Source: Rhodobacter sp. SGA-6-6 (GTDB lineage: Bacteria > Pseudomonadota > Alphaproteobacteria > Rhodobacterales > Rhodobacteraceae). Taken from it: a DNA stretch of 64,000 nucleotides. The stretch's first letter is position 1. The number at the start of each line of letters is the position of its first letter. The stretch is from assembly GCF_011043545.1 (NCBI RefSeq), contig NZ_JAAKGP010000012.1:33672-97671 (forward strand), read 5' to 3'. The notes beneath the pieces are model-generated. The model saw nothing but the letters and a program-made list of their open reading frames with translations, was not told where the DNA came from and did no database searches. Positions 28,078 to 39,461 of this stretch are shown piece after piece. The position numbers and the translations under genes were made by a program.

Positions 28078-28369
28078 ATGGCTCCTGTGGGCCGACGGGA
28101 ACCGCCGCTCCGCAGCGGGCAATCCGGGAGGCTCGCCCTCGCCCTTCCCGCCGCCGGCCCGCTTCGCTCCGTTCGGGCCGCGAGAGGGACCGGCTTCTCC
28201 ATCCCTGCCCGCCTAGGTTCCGGCCATCTTTCGCCAGCCGCGGGAAGCGCCCGACTCTCGCTCCACTTTCCCAACATGGCGGCCGTCCGCCTCCAGACCG
28301 CCGCTCGGCTCCCCTCCTTCACCCCGCGGGCCTGTCCTGCCCCGCGGGCGTGACCGCCCCTTCCCCCCC
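28078..28369. other. Non-coding stretch between the tandem repeat and cckA
   Basis: I see no gene. It is C-rich and includes CCGCTTCGCTCCGTTCGGGCC and two copies of CCCGCGGG (28323-28330 and 28341-28348) that could form a weak cckA terminator. Confidence 0.5.
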
Positions 28370-30721
28370 TCATTGCAACTGCCCCTGAACCGTCTGGGTC
28401 AGGTCGTTCAGCGAGAAGGGTTTCGGCAGGAAGACCGAGTTCGGAATGCGCGCCTGGTCGGCCGAGAGCACGTCCTCGGCATAGCCGGAGACGAAGATCA
28501 CCCGCACATCCGGCCGGTCCTCCAGCGCGCGCTTGACCCAGGTCGGGCCGTCCATCCCCGGCATCACCACGTCGGTGACGAAGACATCCACCTCCACCGC
28601 CGGATCGGAGAGCGTCTTCAGCGCCTCCTCGGCATTCTCGGCCTCCAGCACGGTGAAGCCGCGCAGGCGCAGCGCGCGGCTGGCGAAGGCGCGGACCGGG
28701 GCCTCGTCCTCGACCAGCATCACCACGCCCTCGCTGCGGCGGATCACCGGCCGCCGGACGGGCTCCTCCGCCGGGGCGGGTTCGGGGACGGCCTCCTCCG
28801 CCTCCTCATGGGCGGGGAAGAACAGCTCGAAGGCGGTGCCGTGACCGGGGTCGCTGGCAACGAAGATATAGCCGCCGGACTGCTTGACGATGCCGTAGAC
28901 CGTCGAGAGGCCGAGGCCGGTGCCCTCGCCGGTCTTCTTGGTGGTGAAGAAGGGCTCGAAGATCTTGCCCAGCTTGTCCGGCGGAATGCCGGTGCCGGTG
29001 TCGATCACCCGCACCAGCGACCAGGCGCCGGCCGGGATCGTCGCGCGGTCGCGCACCAAGGGCTCGGCCAGCACCACCGCCTCGGTCTCGATGCGGATGG
29101 CGCCGCCCTCGGGCATGGCGTCGCGGGCATTGACCACCAGGTTCATCAGCACCTGCTCCAGCTGCCGCTTGTCGGCGCGGATCGGCGCCAGGCCCGGGTC
29201 GTGCGCCAGGTTCAGCCGCACCTTCTCGCCCACCAGCCGGTTGAGAAGATGGGTCAGGTCGGACAGCACCTCCTGCAGGTCCAGCGTCTCGGGCTTCATC
29301 GTCTGCTTGCGCGAGAAGGCCAGCAGCTGGTTGACCAGCGCCGCCGCCCGGTTGGCGTTCTGGCGGATCTGTTCGAGGTCGGCATAGTCCGAATCCTCGC
29401 GGGCATGGTTCAGCAGCAGAAGGTCGCAATGGCCGGAGATCGCGGTCAGCAGGTTGTTGAAATCATGGGCGATCCCGCCCGCCAGCTGGCCGATCGCCTG
29501 CATCTTCTGGCTCTGGGTGAACTGCGCCTCCAGCTTCTTCAGCGCGGTCGCGTCCGACAGCACCGCCAGCGCGCCCGACCGGCCCTGCTCGACGATGCGG
29601 CGCAGCTGGACCTGGACGAAGCTTTCCTCGCGGGCGCGACGCACCCGCAGCACCTCGGACCCGGCGGGCAGGCGTTCGCTGACCACGTCGGACAGCCAGT
29701 CGGCCACCGGGCGGCCGAGGTCCTCGAACAGGTCGTGGAATGACAGTTCCGCCACCGGCATGTCGCCCAGCAGATCCCGCGCCTGCCGGTTCAGGCTGCG
29801 CAGGCTGCCGTCGGCGGCGAATTTCATCAGCGCCACGGGGACGTTCTCGAAATCCGTCCGCACGGTGTCGGCCTCGGGCCGGTCGGCGGCGGGCAGCAGG
29901 AAGATCTCGCGCCGGTCGCCAAGGCCCTCGACCTCGGCGACGATGGCGCGCAGGGGGCCGTCCCGGCCGAAGACCTGCACCTCCTCGCCGCTGAAGAAGC
30001 GCGGTTGCAGGAAGATGCGGTCCAGCCGCTTCGGCCGCTCGCCCAGCAGTTTCCGCATCGCCTCGTTGGAGAACAGCACCACGCCGGCGCGGTTGACCAC
30101 CACCATCGGCAGGCTCAGCGCCTCGGCGCCGCGGCCGGTGGGGCTGCGGTCCTGGAATTCCTCGATCCGCCAGAGGAAACGGTCGGGGGCGACGCGGTGG
30201 ACCGACAGCCGCATGTGGCCGCGGCGGGTCACCACATCCTCGCGCGCGGCGCCCGCGCCGGCGGCACGCGACTGCAGGCGGAACAGCACCGCGGCGGGCG
30301 AGGCGAACTGCTCGTGCAGGACCGCGACCAGCGTGGCCGCGCTGTCGCCGAACCGCGCCAGCGCCGAGGCGTTGCGGAACAGCACCTGCCCCAGTTCGTC
30401 GGTGGAGAAGCAGGGTGCCACGTCCTCGCCCACCAGCAGCGCCAGCCGGGCGGCGAGCCGCGCCTCGCGCCGCCGCTCGGCCCAGGCGAGGCCGCGCACC
30501 AGCAGCACCAGCCCGACCAGCGCCAGCCCGACCACCACCAGCGTGGCCTGCATCCCGCGCCCTTCGGCCAGCAGCGCCAGGCCGAGGCTGACCGAAGCCG
30601 CCGCCAGGAGCCAGCCGATGCGCGCGGACAGCCCGCGCGTGGCGAACATCACCGCCCTGAGTTCGGTTTCCGGTCGTAGCACCTGTCCCTCCGCCGCGGA
30701 TTCGGGTCTCCGCCGGTCCAT
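28370..30721 (-). CDS. cckA: Hybrid sensor histidine kinase CckA
   Basis: CckA is the membrane-bound hybrid kinase/phosphatase that signals through ChpT to CtrA. In Rhodobacter-type bacteria this pathway controls motility and gene transfer agent release rather than an essential cell cycle. The 783-aa protein has two N-terminal membrane helices (about 32-52 and 58-78), PAS-like regions (about 100-390), a HisKA domain with phospho-His419 in GGIAHDFNNLL, an HATPase domain (NARDAMPEGG, DTGTGIP, GTGLGLSTVYG) and a C-terminal receiver with Asp717 in FVTDVVMPG. The GTG/ATG choice at the N-terminus is unsure: ATG at 30649 (MFATRG) has the better ribosome-binding site. Confidence 0.93.
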   Translation of the reverse strand: MDRRRPESAAEGQVLRPETELRAVMFATRGLSARIGWLLAAASVSLGLALLAEGRGMQATLVVVGLALVGLVLLVRGLAWAERRREARLAARLALLVGEDVAPCFSTDELGQVLFRNASALARFGDSAATLVAVLHEQFASPAAVLFRLQSRAAGAGAAREDVVTRRGHMRLSVHRVAPDRFLWRIEEFQDRSPTGRGAEALSLPMVVVNRAGVVLFSNEAMRKLLGERPKRLDRIFLQPRFFSGEEVQVFGRDGPLRAIVAEVEGLGDRREIFLLPAADRPEADTVRTDFENVPVALMKFAADGSLRSLNRQARDLLGDMPVAELSFHDLFEDLGRPVADWLSDVVSERLPAGSEVLRVRRAREESFVQVQLRRIVEQGRSGALAVLSDATALKKLEAQFTQSQKMQAIGQLAGGIAHDFNNLLTAISGHCDLLLLNHAREDSDYADLEQIRQNANRAAALVNQLLAFSRKQTMKPETLDLQEVLSDLTHLLNRLVGEKVRLNLAHDPGLAPIRADKRQLEQVLMNLVVNARDAMPEGGAIRIETEAVVLAEPLVRDRATIPAGAWSLVRVIDTGTGIPPDKLGKIFEPFFTTKKTGEGTGLGLSTVYGIVKQSGGYIFVASDPGHGTAFELFFPAHEEAEEAVPEPAPAEEPVRRPVIRRSEGVVMLVEDEAPVRAFASRALRLRGFTVLEAENAEEALKTLSDPAVEVDVFVTDVVMPGMDGPTWVKRALEDRPDVRVIFVSGYAEDVLSADQARIPNSVFLPKPFSLNDLTQTVQGQLQ

Positions 30722-30791
30722 AGGAGATGCAAGCGGTTAATCAGGACTTAACTGCGGCCGGAAAACATCCACAAGTTGTTTGAAACCCGGA

Positions 30792-31933
30792 TCAATCCCG
30801 CGCCAGAAGCGCAAGGCCGAAGCCGTCGCCGCCCTCCAGCGGGGTGAAGCGGCGGCTGTCGATCAGCCGCCAGCCGGGGTTGCGGGCCAGGAAGGCGGCG
30901 GCCTGATCCTCGTTCTCCTCGCGCAAAAGCGAGCAGGTGGCATAGGCGACCGTGCCGCCAGGGGCGCAGAGCCGGGCGGCGCGGTCGAGGATTTCGGCCT
31001 GAAGCGCCAGCAGCGCCTGCAGCCGGTCCTCCGTCAGCGCCCATTTCCCCTCGGGGTCGCGGCGCCAGCTGCCGGAGCCGGAACAGGGCACATCCGCGAG
31101 GATCACGTCATAGGGCGCTGTTTTCTCCGGGTTTTCCGTGATCGTCACTTTCGCGCCGGCCCGGGCGGCGCGGGCGGGCAGGTCGGCCATCCGGCGCGGG
31201 TTGGCGTCGTGGGCGTAGAGCCGGAGCGGTGCCCGGGCCGCCAGCGCCAGCGTCTTGCCGCCGCCGCCGGCGCAGAGGTCCAGCACCTTCGCCTCCGGGG
31301 TCAGCGGCACCGCCTCGGCCACCGCCTGCGAGGCGGCGTCCTGCAACTCCACCAGCCCCTCGCCATAGGCCTGCGTATGCTGGATTTTCCTTGCGTTCGC
31401 CGTCACTTCCAGTGCGAAGCTCGACAAGGGATGCGGCTGTGCGGATATCCCCTCCGCCGCCAGCGCCGCGATGGCTTCCGCAACAGTTGCCTTGGCCGCA
31501 TTGACCCGCAGGAACACCGGAGCGCGGCGGCGCAGCGCCTGCATCACCGGGGCGAAATCCGCCCCCAGGGAAGCCTGCAACCGCGGCGCCAGCCAGTCGG
31601 GGCAATCCAGCGCCTCCAGCCCCTCGGGGTGCCGCCCCTGCTCGTCGGCAACGGCAGGCCCGTGGGGCGAGCCGTCGAACCACAGCGCCTCCGCCCCGGC
31701 CGCCCGCGCAGCCCCGAGCACCAGCCCGCGCCCGGTCGTCCCGCCGCCGAGCGCGGCGAAAGACCGCAGGCAGCGCAGGCAGTCGTAGACCACGTCGCGC
31801 ACCGCCGCCCGGTCACCCGAGCCGGCATAGCGCGCGGCCCGGCCCCAGAGGGTCAGCACCTTCTCGGCCGGCTCACCGGCCAGAATCCGGTCCAGCGCGG
31901 CGATGGCTGCGGCCGCCCGCGCCGCGGGGGTCA

Positions 31934-31934
<1 letters not shown>
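30792..31934 (-). CDS. RsmB/NOL1/NOP2/Sun-family RNA m5C methyltransferase
   Basis: A 380-aa SAM-dependent RNA (cytosine-5)-methyltransferase. The N-terminal part resembles the NusB-like region of RsmB (GDRAAVRDVVYDCLRCL). The catalytic part has the SAM loop DLCAGGGGKTLALA, the motif IV catalytic ADVPCSGSGSWRRDP and the second cysteine in YATCSLLREENEDQ. The probable substrate is 16S rRNA, but the exact position is not certain. The ATG at 31934 shares one base with the guaB stop (TGATG); a GTG directly before it is an alternative. Upstream of cckA on the same strand. Confidence 0.92.
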
Positions 31935-33421
<1,487 letters not shown>

Positions 33422-33522
33422 TCACGGGCGCTGCCGAATGGCAAGCCGGAATCCCGCGGACCCGGGGTTGCGCCCGCCGCCCTTCCGTGCAGATTGGGCG
33501 GCCGGAACGCAGGAGGCAGGAC

Positions 33523-34212
33523 ATGCGCGTCGCCATCGTCGAGAACACCGCCGCCACCAGCCACGGCCAGGTCGGCGTGGCGCTGCACGAGGCGGGGGCG
33601 CGGGTGGAGCTTTACAAGCCCTGGACGGGCCAGCCGCTGCCGGAGAAGGTGGAGGCCGATGCGCTGGTGGTCTTCGGCGGCGAGCAGTCGGCGCTGGACG
33701 ACCATACGCATCCGTATCTTCCCCGCCTGGCGCAGCTGATGGCCGACTATACGGCGGCGGATCGTGCGGTGCTCGGCATCTGTCTCGGCGCGCAGCTGAT
33801 GGCGCGGGCCTTCGGGGCGAAGAACATCCTCGGCGCCGCGCCGGAATTCGGCTGGTGCGAGGTGACGCTGACCGCGGAGGGCGCGGCGGACCCGCTGTTC
33901 GCCGCCCTGCCCGGCAGCTTCCCGATCTACCAGTGGCATTCCGACACCTTCACCCTGCCGGAGGGGGCGGTGCAGCTGGCGACCTCGCCCGCCGCCGCGC
34001 AGCAGGGCTTCCGCATCGGCCGGGCGACCTATGCCACCCAGTTCCATTTCGAGGCCAACCGCGCCGTGGTCCGCGACTGGCGCAGCGCCTTCGGCCCGCT
34101 GATCGAGGCGGCAAAGCCCGGCTGGCGCTTCGAGGAAGAGGCGGCGAGCCTCGGCCTGGCCGCCGATGCCCATGGGCTGGCGATCGCCCGGGCCTGGGTC
34201 GGGATGATCTGA
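33523..34212 (+). CDS. Class I glutamine amidotransferase-domain protein
   Basis: A 229-aa stand-alone GATase1 domain with the nucleophile elbow GICLGAQLMA (Cys at about residue 86) and the catalytic His in YATQFHFEA followed by the Glu two residues later. It resembles the GuaA-like amidotransferases annotated as type 1 glutamine amidotransferases, without a synthetase domain. The start at 33523 follows CAGGAGGCAGG. It is divergent from guaB; a link to GMP metabolism is possible but only positional. Its substrate is unknown. Confidence 0.88.
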   Translation: MRVAIVENTAATSHGQVGVALHEAGARVELYKPWTGQPLPEKVEADALVVFGGEQSALDDHTHPYLPRLAQLMADYTAADRAVLGICLGAQLMARAFGAKNILGAAPEFGWCEVTLTAEGAADPLFAALPGSFPIYQWHSDTFTLPEGAVQLATSPAAAQQGFRIGRATYATQFHFEANRAVVRDWRSAFGPLIEAAKPGWRFEEEAASLGLAADAHGLAIARAWVGMI

Positions 34213-34275
34213 CCGGCTCCTCGGGGACTTCGTCCCTCGTCGCCCGACGAGAAGCCGAAGGCGAAGGAGGAGGCT

Positions 34276-35277
34276 TCACGCCTCCGCCGCGTTTGTCTTC
34301 GCCGCCAGCCTGCCGCCGGGCCAGAGCTTCAGCACCTGCCACAGCACATAAGGCACGAAGCCGACCGCCGCCGCCAGCACGGCGATCCCGGCCCAGAGCA
34401 GCACCCCGTCCTGTGCCAGCAGCGCCGAGGCCAGCGCCGCCAGCGGAAAGGTGAAGGCGCCCCAGAGCGGGGAAAACCCGCTCTCCGCCACCCACCGCCC
34501 GGCCGCCAGCAGCGCGGCCAGCAGAACCAGCCCCAGCACCGCGAAGCCCGCCGACAGCCTGCCCTGCCCCAGCATCCCCGCCACCAGCGCGAACAGCGCC
34601 GCCGGCGCGATATGGATCGCCAGCAGCGGCCGCAGCGGCGCCGGTGGCACCCGGCGCGCCAGTTGTGCGAGGCTGATCCCCCAGATCGCCGCCGCTACCG
34701 GCAGCGTGGCCCAGAACAGGCCCTGCGCCAGCACGGGATACCCCAGAGGCACCGCCGCCAGCCCGCCGATGATGAAGCCGACGAAGCTCAGATGCCAGAC
34801 CGGCGTGACCCCCCGCGCCTCGGCCGGCATCCGGGCCAGCGCGACCAGCACCGCCAGCGCCAGCGCGCCGTGCAGGACAAGGCCGCCGATCAGCATGACC
34901 CGCGCCGCGCCGGGCGAAAACGGCACCAGCAGCGCCGCCAGCGCCAGCGCCCCGGCGGTGGCCGAGGCCAGACCGGCCCGGCCGGGCAGCACCCGCAGGT
35001 CCTCCCACAGCACGCCGGGCCGCCGGGCCAGCTTCGCCGCATAGGCGAAGGCGGCGAAGGCCCACAGTGCCAGCACCAGCCCGGCCAGGAAATCCGCCGG
35101 AGCCGGCGGCAGTTGCAGCGCCGCCAGCCCGCGGCGTAGCGCCAGCACCAGCCCGATGGCGCCGAGGATCGGCGGGAACACCGCCGGCGGCACCCTGGCG
35201 AAGCGCGGCACCCGCCGCGGCGGGAATTCGGGCGGCGGATAGGATTTCGGGCGGAACCGGGCGGGCTCTTGCGGCAT
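34276..35277 (-). CDS. SLAC1/TehA-like anion channel or dicarboxylate transporter
   Basis: A 333-aa integral membrane protein with about ten hydrophobic helices and a Pro/Arg-rich cytosolic N-terminus (MPQEPARFRPKSYPPPEFPP). Family pieces include ILGAIGLVLALRRG, WAFAAFAYAAKLARR, WHLSFVGFIIGG and FSPLWGAFTFPLAALASALL. Members of the tellurite-resistance/dicarboxylate-transporter (TDT) family move anions such as chloride, malate or sulfite. The substrate here is unknown. The start at 35277 has GGCAAGGAGAAGCGCC upstream. It is convergent with the amidotransferase gene. Confidence 0.87.
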   Translation of the reverse strand: MPQEPARFRPKSYPPPEFPPRRVPRFARVPPAVFPPILGAIGLVLALRRGLAALQLPPAPADFLAGLVLALWAFAAFAYAAKLARRPGVLWEDLRVLPGRAGLASATAGALALAALLVPFSPGAARVMLIGGLVLHGALALAVLVALARMPAEARGVTPVWHLSFVGFIIGGLAAVPLGYPVLAQGLFWATLPVAAAIWGISLAQLARRVPPAPLRPLLAIHIAPAALFALVAGMLGQGRLSAGFAVLGLVLLAALLAAGRWVAESGFSPLWGAFTFPLAALASALLAQDGVLLWAGIAVLAAAVGFVPYVLWQVLKLWPGGRLAAKTNAAEA

Positions 35278-35567
35278 GGCGCTTCTCCTTGCCGCCAGCG
35301 AACCACGCCCCGCCCCGGCCCGCAAGCGACAGCAGCGCCGCAGGCCCCGGCCCTGCTTCTTTCCTGCCGCCTTCACCTTGGCCCGAATCTCCTGCGGGGT
35401 GCGACCATGGTTGCGCCATTGGTTCGAGCGACCGTGGTCGCGTGGAGGGGTGCAAACCCCTCCGGGGCTAGCCAAGGGCACGACATGAGGACGACAGAAC
35501 CGCCCTCCCCGCCCTTCCGTGGCAACGCGGGCGCAGCCCCCCTCGATGGGGGGCAAGCCCGCTCCCC
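35278..35567. other. Non-coding gap with three hairpins
   Basis: No gene is visible in these 290 bases. Hairpins: GCGACCATGGT (35401-35411) with ACCGTGGTCGC (35431-35441), one mismatch; GGAGGGGT (35444-35451) with ACCCCTCC (35456-35463); and GCCCCCC with GGGGGGC (about 35538-35555), which may terminate the PhyH gene. Confidence 0.6.
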
Positions 35568-36356
35568 TTAGCCGTGGATCACCGGGAACCAGTCCTCCCG
35601 CAGCCGCTCCCCCGGCTTCATCCCATGCCCCGGGAAGGGTGGCGAGGTCGGGCCCGGCCGCTCGACATAGCGGGCATCGTCGCCCACCAGCCGCAAGGAA
35701 AACGCCCGCCGGCGGTTCTCCGAGGTGTTGCCGCGCGCCCCGTGCAGGGTGCGGTAGTTGAAGGCCACCGCATCCCCGGGCTCCATCTGCCATTCCAGGA
35801 TCCGCATCCCCTCGGCCTCGGGATCCGGGACGGCCATGTAGTCGTGATCGCCGGGATAGAAATTCGCCTCCGACAGCCAGCGGGTCGGCATCACCTCCTT
35901 CTCCCAGAGATGGCTGCCCGCCACGCAGCGCAGGGACGCCTCCTTCACCGGGTCCAAGGGCACCCAGAAGCTGATCGTCTGCCGGCCGTCCACGAAGTAA
36001 TAGGGCCCGTCCGAGTGCCAGGGCGTCGGCTTGTTGGTCCCCGGCTCCTTCACCAGCACATGGTCGTGGAAGATCTGCACCTTCCCGGACCCCATCAGCT
36101 CCGCCGCCACCCGCCCGGCGTCGGAGCCGAAGATCGCCCGCTCGAACTCGGGCACCTTCTGCCAGTTGCAGTAATCGTCGAAGAACCGGCCCTTCTCGCC
36201 CGGCTTCATCGTCACCATCTGGAAGGTCGGCGCCGCCATGTTCTTCTCGACGCCTTCGCGCAGGGTATCGACCCAATCGGCGAAAAGCCCCTTGACGAAG
36301 ACGGCCCCGTCCTCCCGGTAGGCCCGCTTCATCTCTTCCGTCACCCGAACCGCCAT
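35568..36356 (-). CDS. Phytanoyl-CoA dioxygenase (PhyH)-family Fe(II)/2-oxoglutarate oxygenase
   Basis: A 262-aa non-heme iron oxygenase. The iron triad is visible: His114 and Asp116 in PTPWHSDGPYY and the distal His205 in YRTLHGARGN; the following Arg-rich segment NRRRAFSLRL should bind 2-oxoglutarate. PhyH homologues in bacteria hydroxylate diverse small molecules, so the substrate is open. It is divergent from a LysR gene and followed on the other side by a ureohydrolase gene, suggesting one catabolic unit acting on a guanidino or amidino compound (inference). Confidence 0.88.
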   Translation of the reverse strand: MAVRVTEEMKRAYREDGAVFVKGLFADWVDTLREGVEKNMAAPTFQMVTMKPGEKGRFFDDYCNWQKVPEFERAIFGSDAGRVAAELMGSGKVQIFHDHVLVKEPGTNKPTPWHSDGPYYFVDGRQTISFWVPLDPVKEASLRCVAGSHLWEKEVMPTRWLSEANFYPGDHDYMAVPDPEAEGMRILEWQMEPGDAVAFNYRTLHGARGNTSENRRRAFSLRLVGDDARYVERPGPTSPPFPGHGMKPGERLREDWFPVIHG

Positions 36357-36426
36357 CGCAGCCTCCTCCTGTTCGCCGGGCCTTCATCCCATGCGCCGCG
36401 GATAGTTTCCAATAATCGTTTGCAAT

Positions 36427-36448
36427 GCTATCCATAGCCTTATGCTAT
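36427..36448. promoter_or_regulatory. LysR-type operator overlapping the LysR start codon
   Basis: GCTAT-CC-ATAGC (36427-36438) is a perfect palindrome, and it overlaps ATAGC-CTTAT-GCTAT (36434-36448), a T-N11-A box. An ATAG half-site lies at 36402-36405. Position over the start codon suggests autorepression and control of the divergent PhyH gene. Confidence 0.55.
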
Positions 36449-37380
36449 CCGTCACCCTGCGCCAGCTGGAATACGCCACCGCCGTCGCCCGCCACGGCGG
36501 CATGACCGCGGCGGCGCAGGCGCTGAACGTCAGCCAGCCGGCGCTGTCGGTCGGCATCCGCCAGCTGGAGGCGCACCTCGGCCGACCGCTGTTCCTGCGC
36601 CGCGCGGGGGGCATCGCCCCCACCGCCTTCGGCCGCGGCTGGCTGCAGGCGGCAGAGGCGCAGCTGGCCGCCCTGACCCGGCTGATGCAGGGCGAGGGGG
36701 CCGAGGCGCCAGTGCGGCTGGCCGTCTTCCACGACCTTGCGCCGATGCTGCTGGCCCCGGTGCTGGCCCGCGCCGGCGCCGACCTTCCCGGCCTCGCCAT
36801 CGACCCGCAGGTGATGAGTTTCGAGACCCTCTCCACGGCGCTGGCCGAAGGCCGCATCGACCTGGCGCTGACCTGGGACCTCGGCCTGCCGCCGGATTGC
36901 CCGCGCCGGGTGCTGGCCCGCATCGCCCCCCATGCCGTGCTGCCGCCGGAGCATCCGCTGGCCGCCCTGCCGGCGCTGACCCTGCAGGACCTGGCCGGCG
37001 CGCCGCTGATCCTGACCGACCAGGCGCTCAGCCTCGCGCATTTCCGCAGCCTCTTCGCCGCCCGCGGCCTGGTGCCCCGCATCGCGCATCGCCCCGCCAG
37101 CGCCGAACTGATGCGCAGCTTCGCCGCCAACGGCTTCGGCATCGGCCTCGGCTACAGCCGGCCGCTGCCCGACGCCGCCCCAGACGGCCGGCCGCTGGCG
37201 ATCCGCCCGATCCTGGATGCCGGGACCGAGGCGCTGGTGCTGGCCCATGCGCCCGGCCCCCTGCCCGCCGCCGCCCTGCGGCTGGCCGGGGCGCTGCCCG
37301 GCCTCTTGCCCTTTCCGCCGCCCGCGGCCACTGTGTCGCCGCATTCAGCGGAGGATATGCATGTCGGGCCATGGCTATGA
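36442..37380 (+). CDS. LysR-family transcriptional regulator
   Basis: A 312-aa LysR protein: N-terminal HTH (LRQLEYATAVARHGGMTAAA, NVSQPALSVGIRQLEAHL) and C-terminal effector domain with the typical RIDLALTWDLGL and NGFGIGLGYSR segments. It is divergent from the PhyH gene and overlaps the ureohydrolase start by 20 bases in another frame, so it probably controls both. There is no Shine-Dalgarno sequence before ATG 36442; the message may be leaderless or start elsewhere. Its own operator overlaps the start codon. Confidence 0.9.
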   Translation: MLSVTLRQLEYATAVARHGGMTAAAQALNVSQPALSVGIRQLEAHLGRPLFLRRAGGIAPTAFGRGWLQAAEAQLAALTRLMQGEGAEAPVRLAVFHDLAPMLLAPVLARAGADLPGLAIDPQVMSFETLSTALAEGRIDLALTWDLGLPPDCPRRVLARIAPHAVLPPEHPLAALPALTLQDLAGAPLILTDQALSLAHFRSLFAARGLVPRIAHRPASAELMRSFAANGFGIGLGYSRPLPDAAPDGRPLAIRPILDAGTEALVLAHAPGPLPAAALRLAGALPGLLPFPPPAATVSPHSAEDMHVGPWL

Positions 37381-38317
37381 ATCGGGGCGGCTGAACCTGC
37401 CCTTCGTCGGGATCTCCACCTTCGGCAAGAAGCCCTATGTGGGCGACTGGTCGGCGATCAAGGCCGATGCCTGCATCCTCGGCGCCCCCTTCGACTTCGG
37501 CACCCAGTTCCGCGCCGGCGCCCGCTTCGGGCCGCGGGCGATCCGCGAGGCCTCCACCCTGTTCTCCTTCGGCCATGCCGGCGCCTACGACCACGAGGAC
37601 GACTGCACCTATCTCGGCTCGGACGTGACCATCGTCGACATCGGCGATGCCGACATCGTCCATACCGACACCGAGACCAGCCACGCCAATATCGAGGCAG
37701 GCGTCCGCGCCATCCTCGACGCCGGCGCGCTGCCGGTGGTGCTGGGGGGCGACCATTCGGTCAACATCCCCTGCATCCGGGCGTATCAAGGCCGCGGGCC
37801 GATTCATATCCTGCAGATCGACGCGCACCTGGATTTCGTCGATGTCCGTCATGGGGTGCGCCACGGCCACGGCAACCCGATGCGCCGGGCGGCGGAAAAG
37901 GACTATGTGACCGGGATCACCGCGCTCGGCATCCGTAACGTGTCGTCCACGGCGAAGGACGGCTACGACGCCGCCCGCGCCATGGGCGACGACATCCTGT
38001 CGGTCCGTCAGGTGCGCAAGCTCGGCCGCGACGGGGTGCTGGCGCGGATTCCGAAGGGCGCGCGGCTCTACGTCACCATCGACATCGACGGCTTCTGCCC
38101 CTCCATCGCCCCGGGCACCGGCACGCCCTCGCACGGCGGCTTCCTCTATTACGAAGTGCTGGAGATCCTGCAGGGCGTGGCGAAGGACCACGAGATCGTC
38201 GGGGTGGACCTGGTGGAAGTGGCACCGGACTACGATCACTCCGGCTCGACCGCGATCCTGGCGGCGCAGGTGCTGCTGAACTTCCTCGGCTTCATCTTCC
38301 ACGCGCGCGGCAAGTGA
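37361..38317 (+). CDS. Ureohydrolase of the agmatinase/guanidinobutyrase family
   Basis: A 318-aa arginase-fold enzyme that hydrolyses a guanidino group to urea and an amine. The binuclear Mn (or Ni) ligands are present: His132 (GGDHSVN), Asp154, His156 and Asp158 (IDAHLDF), and Asp241 and Asp243 (VTIDIDGF). The usual agmatinase DIDCLDP is DIDGFCP here, so the substrate may not be agmatine. Start ATG 37361 lies inside the end of the LysR gene and follows CGGAGG. Neighbouring PhyH oxygenase hints at a guanidino-compound pathway. Confidence 0.88.
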   Translation: MSGHGYESGRLNLPFVGISTFGKKPYVGDWSAIKADACILGAPFDFGTQFRAGARFGPRAIREASTLFSFGHAGAYDHEDDCTYLGSDVTIVDIGDADIVHTDTETSHANIEAGVRAILDAGALPVVLGGDHSVNIPCIRAYQGRGPIHILQIDAHLDFVDVRHGVRHGHGNPMRRAAEKDYVTGITALGIRNVSSTAKDGYDAARAMGDDILSVRQVRKLGRDGVLARIPKGARLYVTIDIDGFCPSIAPGTGTPSHGGFLYYEVLEILQGVAKDHEIVGVDLVEVAPDYDHSGSTAILAAQVLLNFLGFIFHARGK

Positions 38318-38319
38318 CA

Positions 38320-38368
38320 GGCGATTTCCGCGCGGAAATCGCCCCCGGAAATCGCGCGATTTCCGGGG
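38320..38368. repeat. Two abutting perfect palindromes between convergent genes
   Basis: First palindrome: GGCGATTTCCGC (38320-38331) with GCGGAAATCGCC (38332-38343). Second: CCCCGGAAATCGC (38343-38355) with GCGATTTCCGGGG (38356-38368). The 7-mer GATTTCC and its complement alternate four times, so alternative pairings between the two are possible. They fill the whole gap between the ureohydrolase and aglK stops and could act as a bidirectional terminator. Confidence 0.85.
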
Positions 38369-38369
38369 C

Positions 38370-39458
<1,089 letters not shown>

Positions 39459-39461
39459 GGA

